A DNA stretch of 7,712 nt, taken from assembly GCA_937915975.1 (NCBI GenBank), contig CALGGL010000392.1:1-7712 (forward strand), read 5' to 3'. The notes under the pieces are model-generated. The model did not search any database, was not told the origin of the DNA, and saw nothing but the letters and a program-made list of their open reading frames with translations. The translations under genes and the position numbers were made by a program. Shown here piece by piece: positions 1 to 6,323 of the stretch. The stretch comes from an uncultured Lachnospiraceae bacterium (lineage in GTDB: Bacteria; Bacillota; Clostridia; Lachnospirales; Lachnospiraceae). Position 1 is the first letter of the stretch. Every line of letters starts with the position of its first letter.

Positions 1-1369
1 TAGGTCCTACCTGAACTCCTGTACACTCATCAACACCACCGTTGATAGCGTAAAGTAAGCACTTAGCAAGGTTAGCTCTTGCTCCGAAGAACTGCATATC
101 CTTACCGATTCTCATTGAAGATACGCAACAAGCTATACCATAATCATCACCGTGAACAGGTCTCATTAAGTCATCATTCTCATACTGGATTGATGAAGAC
201 TTGATTGACATCTTAGCACAGTACTGCTTCCAGTTAATAGGAAGTCTTGTTGACCAGAGAACTGTTAAGTTTGGCTCCGGTGCAGTACCTAAGTTGTCAA
301 GTGTATGAAGATAACGGAAGCTCATCTTTGTAACAAGAGGACGTCCGTCAACACCCATACCGCCAAGTGATTCGGTTACCCATACAGGATCGCCTGCGAA
401 AATTGAGTTGTACTCAGGAGTTCTTGCGAACTTAACGCATCTTAACTTCATAATGAAGTGATCAACGAATTCCTGAATCTGCTCCTCAGTAAATGTACCG
501 TTCTTAAGGTCTCTCTCAGCATAGATATCAAGGAAAGTAGAAGTACGTCCGAGTGACATTGCTGCACCGTTCTGCTCCTTAACTGCTCCGAGATAACCAA
601 AGTATAAGAACTGAATAGCTTCCTGAACATTCTTAGCCGGCTTTGAAATATCAATGCCATAGAATGAAGCCATCTTCTTTAATTCCTGTAATGCACGAAT
701 CTGCTCTGAAATCTCTTCCTTACCTCTTATAACATCATCAGTGTAAACAGTACCAAATGATTCCTTCTGAATCTTCTTGTCTTCAATAAGGAAGTCAATA
801 CCGTAAAGAGCTACTCTTCTGTAGTCACCGATGATACGTCCACGTCCGTAAGCATCAGGAAGACCTGTAATGATGTGGTTAGTACGACATCTTCTGATTT
901 CATCATCATAAACATCAAATACACCTGCGTTATGAGTCTTTCTGTGAGTAGTGAAGAACTCAACTACCTCAGGATCAACCTTATATCCGTTATCTTCGCA
1001 AGCCTTCATAGCCATACGAATACCGCCGTATACGTTCATACCTCTCTTGAAAGGTGCATCTGTCTGGAATCCAACGATTGTTTCCTTGCTCTTATCTAAG
1101 TATCCTGCCTGATGTGAAGTAAGTGTAGATACTACCTTAGTATCCATATCAAGAACTCCGCCTGCTTCTCTCTCCTTCTTAGAAAGATCAAGAACCATCT
1201 GCCATAAGTCCTTAGTATTCTGTGTAGGTCCTGCTAAGAAAGTATCATCACCCTCGTATGGAGTATAGTTTCTCTGAATGAAGTCTCTGACCTCAACCTC
1301 TTTCTGCCACTTTCCGCCTACAAATCCGTCCCAGCTGTCTGTCTCAAGTGCATCCATTTTCAACAACAT
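1..1369 (-). CDS. pflB: Pyruvate formate-lyase (formate C-acetyltransferase), N-terminal 456 residues, cut by the window edge
   Basis: Glycyl-radical enzyme that converts pyruvate and CoA to acetyl-CoA and formate in the cytoplasm during anaerobic growth. I translated the minus strand by hand from ATG 1369. The product begins [16 protein letters not shown] and continues with family blocks such as [37 protein letters not shown] and [13 protein letters not shown]. The catalytic cysteine pair lies in [20 protein letters not shown] at residues 414-415, close to Cys418-Cys419 of the E. coli enzyme. The glycine-radical domain and stop codon lie left of position 1, so about 60% of a roughly 750-residue protein is present. 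The start is chosen because AGGAGG (1381-1386) is 11 nt upstream of ATG 1369; ATG 1357 would be 23 nt away. It is transcribed divergently from the DUF1858 gene, from a strong promoter with repeated operator-like boxes. The protein identity is very secure; only the exact start could differ. Confidence 0.97.
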   Translation of the reverse strand, partial: MLLKMDALETDSWDGFVGGKWQKEVEVRDFIQRNYTPYEGDDTFLAGPTQNTKDLWQMVLDLSKKEREAGGVLDMDTKVVSTLTSHQAGYLDKSKETIVGFQTDAPFKRGMNVYGGIRMAMKACEDNGYKVDPEVVEFFTTHRKTHNAGVFDVYDDEIRRCRTNHIITGLPDAYGRGRIIGDYRRVALYGIDFLIEDKKIQKESFGTVYTDDVIRGKEEISEQIRALQELKKMASFYGIDISKPAKNVQEAIQFLYFGYLGAVKEQNGAAMSLGRTSTFLDIYAERDLKNGTFTEEQIQEFVDHFIMKLRCVKFARTPEYNSIFAGDPVWVTESLGGMGVDGRPLVTKMSFRYLHTLDNLGTAPEPNLTVLWSTRLPINWKQYCAKMSIKSSSIQYENDDLMRPVHGDDYGIACCVSSMRIGKDMQFFGARANLAKCLLYAINGGVDECTGVQVGP

Positions 1370-1433
1370 TTCTTTGTGTTCCTCCTTTTATTTTACTCTC
1401 GTTCTTATCAGAAATTATCCTTTCCGATGTACC

Positions 1434-1552
1434 TTGTATACACCGATAATCTCTGTAGATGGTTATATTATAATTTCAAATTGTATACACGTCAACGTCA
1501 AAAAAGCATTTTATTGTACTTTTTTCAGTACATAAATTGTATACAGTATACA
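1434..1552. promoter_or_regulatory. Three TTGTATAC operator-like boxes around the pfl promoter
   Basis: The word TTGTATACA occurs at 1434-1442, 1481-1489 and 1537-1545. The last copy extends into a perfect 15-bp dyad with a central base, TGTATACAGTATACA (1538-1552). The first copy lies downstream of the predicted pfl start site, the second in the -35/-10 spacer and the third upstream of the -35. TTGTATACAA-like palindromes are typical operators of FadR/VanR-type GntR regulators, so such a repressor or activator is a reasonable guess. No regulator gene is in the window. A further small dyad, TGTACT-n6-AGTACA, is at 1515-1532. Confidence 0.5.
1467..1501 (-). promoter_or_regulatory. pfl promoter, near-consensus sigma-70/sigma-A type
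   Basis: Read on the minus strand, TTGACG (1490-1495) is followed by a 17-bp spacer and TATAAT (1467-1472): 5/6 and 6/6 matches at the optimal spacing. The -35 hexamer is duplicated in tandem (a second TTGACG at 1496-1501). Transcription should begin near 1460, giving a leader of about 90 nt before the pfl start. The spacer contains a TTGTATAC box (1481-1490 on the plus strand), so a protein bound there would compete directly with RNA polymerase. The hexamers are read directly; start site and regulation are inferred. Confidence 0.75.
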
Positions 1553-1621
1553 TTTTGCATTTATTAAGCATTTTAACATATTTTTTTGAATTTCAGACTG
1601 TATTTATGGGCAACATTTTAA

Positions 1622-1651
1622 TAGACATTTTATCATACATTGTGTTATACT
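1622..1651 (+). promoter_or_regulatory. Promoter for the DUF1858 gene, extended -10 type
   Basis: TAGACA (1622-1627, 5/6 to the -35 consensus) is followed by an 18-bp spacer and TATACT (1646-1651, 5/6 to the -10). The three bases before the -10 are TGT (1643-1645), an extended -10 TGn motif. Transcription would begin near 1658, leaving a leader of about 63 nt before ATG 1721. It would serve the DUF1858 gene and possibly the two genes downstream. Confidence 0.55.
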
Positions 1652-1657
1652 AATCAA
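1640..1657. promoter_or_regulatory. Weak Rex- or FNR-like imperfect dyad over the -10
   Basis: TTGTG-n8-ATCAA sits inside a CATTG...CAATG inverted repeat (1638-1659) that covers the -10 of the rightward promoter. The 18-bp size and TTGT/CAA ends resemble the clostridial Rex operator TTGTTAAnnnnTTAACAA, but only 9 of its 14 specified positions match. FNR sites (TTGAT-n4-ATCAA) have a shorter spacer. A redox-sensing repressor would suit the genes nearby, but the match is too poor to assert. Confidence 0.2.
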
Positions 1658-1720
1658 TGTTTCAGAAACTACATATTTTAGATATATTTTCATTTAATTA
1701 TTTAGGAGGTTTGTTTTAAA

Positions 1721-1948
1721 ATGGCTAAACAGGTAACTAAAGATATGCTTATTTATGAAATTCTTGAAATTGATCCGGGAAATGCTGCTATTCTTATGGC
1801 ATCGGGTATGCATTGTGTAGGCTGCCCTTCTTCTGCTATGGAATCACTTGAAGACGCATGTATGGTTCACGGAATGGATGTTGATGATGTCATTTACTCA
1901 ATAAATGAATATCTTCAAAGGAAGGAAGCAAAGGAAGCAAATGCTTAG
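1721..1948 (+). CDS. DUF1858 / hybrid-cluster-protein-associated redox disulfide domain protein
   Basis: Small 75-aa cytoplasmic protein that is all one DUF1858-type domain, the family also modelled as the redox-disulfide domain associated with hybrid cluster (prismane) protein. The defining pattern is visible: an N-terminal helix-forming segment (KDMLIYEILEIDPGNAAILM), then GMHCVGCPSSAMESLEDACMVHG with a CxxC pair at Cys32 and Cys35 and a third cysteine at Cys47, then the DVDDVIYSINEYL helix. Its biochemical function is not established; a thiol-redox or electron-transfer role is presumed from the CxxC. AGGAGG (1704-1709) lies 11 nt before the ATG. The gene is divergent from pfl and is followed 37 bp later by the BI-1-like gene with no terminator between, so they are probably co-transcribed. 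No hybrid cluster protein gene is in the window. Confidence 0.9.
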   Translation: MAKQVTKDMLIYEILEIDPGNAAILMASGMHCVGCPSSAMESLEDACMVHGMDVDDVIYSINEYLQRKEAKEANA

Positions 1949-1985
1949 AATATAATAATTATAATGTATAAGGAGGTCATTAATT

Positions 1986-2975
1986 ATGAATTTGAAAAAT
2001 GATAATACCAACGGGTATAATCAAAACGGCGGTTACAATCTAAACGGCAATTACTCAAACGGTTATAATGCGAATAACAATTTTAATGCAGGTAACGGTT
2101 ATAACATGAGCGGTAATTACGGTGCGGTTAACGGTTACAATACGAATAATAATTATTACCAGAGTGCGGGCAATCAAAATAACGGATTTAATAACTACAA
2201 TAATTATAACAACAACTTAAACAATAATTATTCTGCCAACCAGAATCTTTTTAACGGAATGAGTAATGCATATATGGCAAATAACAACGGAAGCTACCAG
2301 CAGGTACAAAATGCATATGCAAATGCAGAAAGAATCTCCGACCAAAAGTTCAATCTCATTCTTGGCGGATGTCTTCTTTGGGGATTTTTAATAAACTGTA
2401 TTCTTTGTACTGTGTTCAGTGATTCGATTATTGCACTTGCATTGAATAATTATGCAGTATTCCTCATATCGTATTTTGTTCTTGTTATAGTCGGTTCGGT
2501 TATGGTTAACAAATCAGATAATCCGGTTGTAAGCTTCTTAGGATATAACCTTATTGTAATTCCTATAGGAATGATTATTTCAATGTCACTTTCAGTATAT
2601 GTAGCTGCAGGCTATTCAAGCATTATCCCTACAGCTTTCGGTATAACAGCCGTGGTTACTCTTACAATGATGGTATTAAGTTCTGCATTTCCTGACTTTT
2701 TTGCAAGCAATACCTTGGGCAAGATTCTTGGTATTACACTTATTGTTACCATAATTATTGAATTACTTCTTTGGATTACCGGTGCAGCAAGTCTCGGAAT
2801 TATTGATTATATCGTTGTTTTGCTTTTCTGTGGTTATATCGGTTACGACTGGGCAAAAGCAAATATGGGAGAAAAGACAGTTGACAAAGCGGTTGATGCA
2901 GCAGCTATGCTCTATGTAGATATAGCAAACCTCTTCTTAAGAATTATGAGGATTCTTGCAAGAGCACAGAGATAA
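1986..2975 (+). CDS. Bax inhibitor-1 (YetJ/YccA) family membrane protein with Asn/Tyr-rich N-terminal extension
   Basis: 329 aa in two parts. Residues 1-115 are low complexity, with about 45 Asn and 15 Tyr plus Gly and Gln, and repeats of the NGYN type. Residues 123-324 form a membrane domain with about seven hydrophobic segments (near 123-144, 154-174, 181-206, 211-234, 246-266, 268-287, 303-324). The end of the protein, GYDWAKAN...LYVDIANLFLRIMRIL, matches the hallmark end of BI-1/YetJ proteins (YDTQ...LDFINLFL). The two aspartates, Asp288 and Asp312, are 24 apart, as are Asp171 and Asp195 of B. subtilis YetJ, which form the pH-sensitive latch of its calcium-leak channel. A calcium or ion leak role in the cell membrane is therefore plausible but unproven. 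Typical family members are about 210-240 aa, so the N-terminal extension is an addition. AGGAGG (1971-1976) is 9 nt before the ATG. Family assignment rests on remote pattern matching. Confidence 0.78.
   Translation: MNLKNDNTNGYNQNGGYNLNGNYSNGYNANNNFNAGNGYNMSGNYGAVNGYNTNNNYYQSAGNQNNGFNNYNNYNNNLNNNYSANQNLFNGMSNAYMANNNGSYQQVQNAYANAERISDQKFNLILGGCLLWGFLINCILCTVFSDSIIALALNNYAVFLISYFVLVIVGSVMVNKSDNPVVSFLGYNLIVIPIGMIISMSLSVYVAAGYSSIIPTAFGITAVVTLTMMVLSSAFPDFFASNTLGKILGITLIVTIIIELLLWITGAASLGIIDYIVVLLFCGYIGYDWAKANMGEKTVDKAVDAAAMLYVDIANLFLRIMRILARAQR
2010..2192 (+). repeat. Degenerate NGYN-coding repeats
   Basis: Within the BI-1-like gene, short units of the form aacggttayaat recur irregularly. They encode NGYN at residues 9-12, 25-28, 37-40 and 49-52, GGYN at 15-18 and NGFN at 66-69. 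The copies differ at synonymous positions (GGT/GGG, TAT/TAC, AAT/AAC), so the amino-acid pattern is better conserved than the DNA. This suggests old duplications kept by selection on the protein, not recent slippage. Confidence 0.55.
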
Positions 2976-3041
2976 CTGATTTTACAATCAATCTAAATTA
3001 AAATAACAATAAGTACTTCAGTAATAAGGAGAAATACTACA

Positions 3042-5033
3042 ATGAATAATATTGACATAAAATCCGTAAACTCAATCAGGGTTCTTTCGGCAGATGCAAT
3101 TCAAAAGGCCAATTCCGGACATCCCGGTCTTCCTTTAGGTGCAGCACCTGCAGCTTATGAGCTTTGGGCTAAGCATATGAAGCATAACCCGGCAAATCCC
3201 AATTGGGTAAACAGAGACAGGTTTATCTTATCTGGCGGACACGGTTCAGCTCTGCTCTACTCTCTTCTTCATTTCTTCGGCTACGGAATAACCATAGACG
3301 ATATGAAGAATTTCAGACAGCTCGGCTCCAAAACACCCGGTCATCCGGAGTACGGACATACAATCGGCGTAGAGGCGACCACAGGTCCTCTCGGAGCGGG
3401 TATGGCTATGGCTGTCGGTATGGCTATGGCAGAAAACCATCTTGCAGCAACATTTAACAAAGAGGGTTATCCTGTTGTAGACCACTATACTTACGTTCTC
3501 GGTGGTGACGGCTGTATGATGGAAGGTATATCATATGAAGCATTTTCACTTGCGGGAACACTCGGATTGGAAAAGCTTATTGTTCTTTATGATTCAAATA
3601 ATATTTCAATAGAAGGTGATACCAACATCGCCTTCAGAGAGGATGTAAGAAAGCGCTTTGAAGCCTTCGGTTTCCATACACAGCTTGTAGAAGACGGAAA
3701 TAACCTCGAGGCAATCGGTGCAGCCATAGAAGCTGCAAAAGCCGAAAAAGGACGTCCTTCCATGATAGAGATAAAAACAAAAATAGGCGCCGGCTGTCCC
3801 GCAAAGGAGGGAAAGGCATCTGCACACGGTGAGCCTCTCGGTGTTGAAAATGTTGCCGCACTTCGTGAAAACCTCGGCATTGAGGATAAGGGTGCTTTTG
3901 TAATATCAGATGATGTTTATGATAATTTTAATACAATTGCAAAGGCAAATGCCTCCTATGAAGAGGAATGGAATAAATTATTTGCTGACTACTGTGAAAA
4001 GTATCCCGATATGAAGAAGCTCTGGGATACCTATTATGATAAAGACAGTGCAGAATGTTTATTTGACCTTGATGATTTCTGGAATACCGCAGATAAGCCT
4101 GAGGCTACCAGAAATGTATCGGGTAAGATAATAAATATAATCAAAAATGTTCTTCCAAATATGTTTGGCGGCGCGGCAGACCTTGCTCCTTCAACCAAAA
4201 CGTATATGAACGATATGGGTGATTATTCAAAGGAAAATCCTGTCGGAAATAACATACACTTCGGAATAAGAGAAATAGCCATGGCTGCAATCGGAAACGG
4301 TATTGCATTACACGGTGGTTTAAGACCTTATGTTTCAACTTTCTTTGTATTCAGCGATTATGTAAAGCCAATGGCAAGATTATCCTCACTTATGGGATTG
4401 CCTCTTACCTATGTGCTTACACATGACAGTATAGGTGTAGGAGAAGACGGACCAACACATGAACCGATTGAGCAGCTTGCTATGTTAAGAGCTATGCCAA
4501 ACTTTTATGTATTCCGTCCTGCTGATGCTACCGAGTGTGCGGCAGCATGGTACTTTGCTCTTAATAAAAAAGATGCGCCTAGCGCTTTAGTACTTTCAAG
4601 GCAGAATCTTCCTCAGCTTGATAACAGCTCACAGGAAGCACTTAAAGGCGGTTATATACTTTCCGATTCGGATAAAGAAATACCTGATGCCATAATTATA
4701 GCAACCGGCTCTGAGGTTTCACTTGCGGTTGAAGCCAAGGCAAAGCTTATCGATGACGGAATAGATGTAAGAATTGTAAGTATGCCTTCTATGGATTTAT
4801 TTGAAGACCAGCCTGATGAGTATAAAGAAAAGGTTCTTCCTAAGAATGTCACAAGAAGAGTCGGAGTGGAAGCTCTCAGTGAATTCGGCTGGGGAAAATA
4901 TATCGGAATAAACGGTGAGTTTGTAGGTATGCATTCTTTCGGTGCATCAGCTCCGGGCGGCCAGCTTTTCAAACACTTCAATATCACGACCGACGCAGTC
5001 ATAGAAGCAGTAAAAAATGTATTGAATAATTAA
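3042..5033 (+). CDS. tkt: Transketolase, complete
   Basis: Thiamine-diphosphate enzyme that moves two-carbon ketol units between sugar phosphates in the non-oxidative pentose phosphate pathway. At 663 aa it is the usual one-chain bacterial size, not the split two-subunit form found in some anaerobes. The ThDP-binding motif runs from GGDG (154-157) to SNN (185-187). Active-site residues visible are His27 (SGHPG), His67 (GGHGS), His101 (PGHPE), His262 (AHGEP), the catalytic Glu411 in FGIREIAM, His461/Asp469/His473 in [16 protein letters not shown], and Arg520 in LSRQNLP. Glu411, His461, Asp469, His473 and Arg520 fall at the E. coli enzyme's numbers as I recall them. AAGGAG (3026-3031) lies 10 nt before the ATG. 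The gene follows the BI-1-like gene by 66 bp with no terminator or convincing promoter, so it may end the same operon. Transcription stops at the hairpin at 5091-5148. Confidence 0.97.
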   Translation: MNNIDIKSVNSIRVLSADAIQKANSGHPGLPLGAAPAAYELWAKHMKHNPANPNWVNRDRFILSGGHGSALLYSLLHFFGYGITIDDMKNFRQLGSKTPGHPEYGHTIGVEATTGPLGAGMAMAVGMAMAENHLAATFNKEGYPVVDHYTYVLGGDGCMMEGISYEAFSLAGTLGLEKLIVLYDSNNISIEGDTNIAFREDVRKRFEAFGFHTQLVEDGNNLEAIGAAIEAAKAEKGRPSMIEIKTKIGAGCPAKEGKASAHGEPLGVENVAALRENLGIEDKGAFVISDDVYDNFNTIAKANASYEEEWNKLFADYCEKYPDMKKLWDTYYDKDSAECLFDLDDFWNTADKPEATRNVSGKIINIIKNVLPNMFGGAADLAPSTKTYMNDMGDYSKENPVGNNIHFGIREIAMAAIGNGIALHGGLRPYVSTFFVFSDYVKPMARLSSLMGLPLTYVLTHDSIGVGEDGPTHEPIEQLAMLRAMPNFYVFRPADATECAAAWYFALNKKDAPSALVLSRQNLPQLDNSSQEALKGGYILSDSDKEIPDAIIIATGSEVSLAVEAKAKLIDDGIDVRIVSMPSMDLFEDQPDEYKEKVLPKNVTRRVGVEALSEFGWGKYIGINGEFVGMHSFGASAPGGQLFKHFNITTDAVIEAVKNVLNN

Positions 5034-5044
5034 TACTATGTTTC

Positions 5045-5190
5045 ATGGGGCGTGAGCCTTGTCACATATATTGTGTAAACTTTAGATTATAAAAAAAATG
5101 TGCACACATGGCACGTGTTACTTAACGCCATGCTTTGCACATTTTTTTAATCTGATATACTCATATGATGTGACAGGACCCACGCCCCAT
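5045..5190. repeat. 146-bp palindromic element with 23-bp inverted ends
   Basis: The left arm (5045-5067, beginning ATGGGGCGTG) is the reverse complement of the right arm (5168-5190, ending CACGCCCCAT) at 20 of 23 positions; one of the three differences is a G-U pair in RNA. Inside lie a second arm pair (5084-5104 with 5136-5153) and a central hairpin, so nearly the whole element can fold into one interrupted stem. It fills almost all the space between the converging tkt and mecA genes. The GC-rich ends contrast with the AT-rich middle. No clear target duplication is seen. It could be a small palindromic mobile unit (MITE- or REP-like) or an elaborated terminator. Confidence 0.7.
5091..5148. 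terminator. Bidirectional intrinsic terminator between tkt and mecA
   Basis: An A8 run (5091-5098) precedes the stem TGTGCA (5099-5104) pairing with TGCACA (5136-5141), followed by a T7 run (5142-5148). The stem continues inward through CATGGC (5107-5112) and GCCATG (5127-5132), with a small GTT-ACTT-AAC tip. On the plus strand it ends tkt transcripts with seven U; on the minus strand it ends mecA transcripts with eight U. Confidence 0.88.
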
Positions 5191-5198
5191 TACACACT

Positions 5199-5966
5199 TT
5201 ATATCTCAGCAAGCTTTTGAACAGCATCACTCTCTATAATTACCTTGAAGTGCTCATCCATATAATTCGGAGTTGCATAGGTTGCTTTGATTTTATTGCC
5301 ATATTCTCCGATTATGTTACAGGTTCTTGTAAATTCTCCGTCTGTATTCTTATCCTTGGTCATATAAAGATAAAATCTGCTGTCCTGAGGATTTTTATAT
5401 AAGGAATTCATACTCTTATATATATTCTTTACAAGCTTGGCGGAAAGAATAACATCGTCCAGAGTTTTAAAGGCAAATATCCTGAATATACTCTTTTCAC
5501 TTTCCTTTTGCTTCACAGAATTTCTTGTCTTCTTAGACATTCTGTTATTATTGATAGCATTAAGGTTTTCTGCAAGGCTTCCGAGAGCCTCAAGAAGAGA
5601 ATCTGCAGAAGGAGTACTTTGTTCATGCTCTTCATCGTATTCCTCTTCTTCGGATATCTCCTCAAACTCATCCAAAGCAGGCTTTGTAAATCTTGAAAAT
5701 CTTGTATCCAATTCCTCCGGATCCTCTACCTTGGTTACTATTAAAACAAGACATTCCGGTGAAACAGGAATAGCTTCTATCATAAGAGGAATATTATCCA
5801 CCTCAAATCCGAGTTCATTAGATGCCTGCTGCATCATTTCCCTGAAAAGTTCCTTTGCCTTATCAGTTCCGTATGCAAGTTCTGTCAAAAGCATCTCTTT
5901 ATCCGCAAGATCTGCCTTATATAAAGTACATCTTATTTGATTTTCACTTAATCTCTCAATCTTCAT
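5199..5966 (-). CDS. mecA: MecA, ClpC adaptor protein
   Basis: Adaptor that delivers protein substrates to the ClpC ATPase and, through it, to ClpP for degradation. In B. subtilis its best-known substrate is the competence regulator ComK; targets here are unknown. The 255-aa product has the family's two domains. The N-terminal substrate-binding domain (1-92) opens MKIERLSENQIRCTL and contains ELAYGTDKAKELFREMMQQA and FEVDNIPLMIEAIP. The C-terminal ClpC-binding domain (about 160-255) contains FKTLDDVILSAK, SLYKNPQDSRFYLYM and IIGEYGN. Between them is a highly acidic, then Ser/Asn/Lys-rich linker (93-158), longer than in the 218-aa B. subtilis protein. The start is ATG 5966 because AAGGGGTG (5973-5980) lies 6 nt upstream and the family begins MKIERL. 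A TTG at 5993 would add nine residues that run across that ribosome binding site. It converges with tkt and shares the terminator. Confidence 0.93.
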   Translation of the reverse strand: MKIERLSENQIRCTLYKADLADKEMLLTELAYGTDKAKELFREMMQQASNELGFEVDNIPLMIEAIPVSPECLVLIVTKVEDPEELDTRFSRFTKPALDEFEEISEEEEYDEEHEQSTPSADSLLEALGSLAENLNAINNNRMSKKTRNSVKQKESEKSIFRIFAFKTLDDVILSAKLVKNIYKSMNSLYKNPQDSRFYLYMTKDKNTDGEFTRTCNIIGEYGNKIKATYATPNYMDEHFKVIIESDAVQKLAEI

Positions 5967-6044
5967 AACTGTCACCCCTTTTAGCAATTCCAATAAAATC
6001 GGCCCAGCAACAAATGTTCAAAAATTTCATTCTTATTTAATATT

Positions 6045-6072
6045 AGTTTATCACAAAAATATTATGTGTAAA
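6045..6072 (-). promoter_or_regulatory. Candidate mecA promoter
   Basis: On the minus strand TTTACA (6067-6072, 4/6) is followed by 16 bp and TAAACT (6045-6050, 4/6). Transcription would begin near 6038, about 70 nt before the mecA start. The surrounding DNA is so AT-rich that chance matches are likely. If real, it means sequence native to mecA extends to about 6072, close to where the permease fragment begins. Confidence 0.35.
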
Positions 6073-6286
6073 GATTTTTCTTACAATTTTCACAATCTTT
6101 TTAATGGTAATGATTGGAGTAATGGCATATTCTGGTATAAAAGCATATATGGATGGCATGGCTAAAACAGCAGATAAATTTTATTTAGAAAATAATTTGC
6201 AAGATTTAAATGCAATAGGTTATTTAAATAAAGATGATCTTAAATTAATAAGGCAAATAGATAATGTAAAAGATGCTGAATTTGCG
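6071..6286 (+). pseudogene. FtsX-like ABC transporter permease, N-terminal fragment without start or end
   Basis: The plus frame from about 6071 reads a hydrophobic helix, KIFLTIFTIFLMVMIGVMAYSGIKAY, then MDGMAKTADKFY, ENNLQDLNAIG, LNKDDLKLIRQIDNVKDAEF. This is the pattern of the first transmembrane helix and start of the extracytoplasmic domain in large FtsX/MacB-type permeases of Firmicutes. Normally a start codon and a cytoplasmic lead of 20 or more residues precede the helix. Here the frame runs back only to a TAG at 6044-6046 with no ATG, GTG or TTG before the helix. After about 6286 the frame runs to 6712 through GC-rich DNA that belongs to another gene in a different frame, giving nonsense. 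So only about 72 residues of a normally 700-1100-residue protein are present. The DNA is far more AT-rich than mecA or tkt. It is a remnant or an assembly fragment, not a working gene. Confidence 0.65.
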
Positions 6287-6304
6287 TTTTTTTTGCTAAG
6301 TTTG
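6287..6304 (+). promoter_or_regulatory. Bacteroidetes-type -7 promoter element at the composition junction
   Basis: TAAGTTTG (6297-6304) fits the Bacteroidetes -7 consensus TAnnTTTG, 19 bp before ATG 6324. It follows a T8 run (6287-6294). The expected -33 TTTG about 20 bp further upstream is absent; the only candidate, TTTG at 6281-6284, is too close (12 bp). The -33 may have been lost at the junction, or the match may be by chance. Confidence 0.35.
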
Positions 6305-6323
6305 CCACGTTTTATCAACGACA

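Larger units (their letters stand above)
1370..1720. other. Divergent intergenic region between pfl and the DUF1858 gene
   Basis: 351 bp of AT-rich DNA with no coding potential I trust. It contains the leftward pfl promoter and leader with its ribosome binding site, three TTGTATAC boxes, the rightward extended -10 promoter and an imperfect Rex-like dyad. A 10-bp direct repeat, AAGCATTTTA, occurs at 1504-1513 and 1566-1575 with no clear meaning. The part from about 1553 to 1620 shows nothing else specific. Confidence 0.7.

Noticed and set aside
1370..1460. Possible riboswitch or attenuator in the pfl leader
   Set aside because: Only a 6-bp ATTATC/GATAAT stem could be found, with no known riboswitch core and no leader terminator.
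1278..1567. Plus-strand small frames across the pfl start and intergenic region
   Set aside because: They overlap the pfl coding start and its promoter, have Phe/Tyr/Ser-rich low-complexity translations and no ribosome binding site.
3246..5002. Several minus-strand frames of 65-116 aa inside transketolase
   Set aside because: Antisense shadows of a fully conserved transketolase; no family-like sequence and no good ribosome binding sites.
5437..5940. 167-aa plus-strand open frame over mecA
   Set aside because: Ser/Leu-rich antisense shadow of a clear MecA gene, with no domain pattern of its own.
5967..5993. Longer mecA start at TTG 5993
   Set aside because: It would add nine residues over the ribosome binding site; family members begin at MKIERL and ATG 5966 is well spaced from AAGGGGTG.
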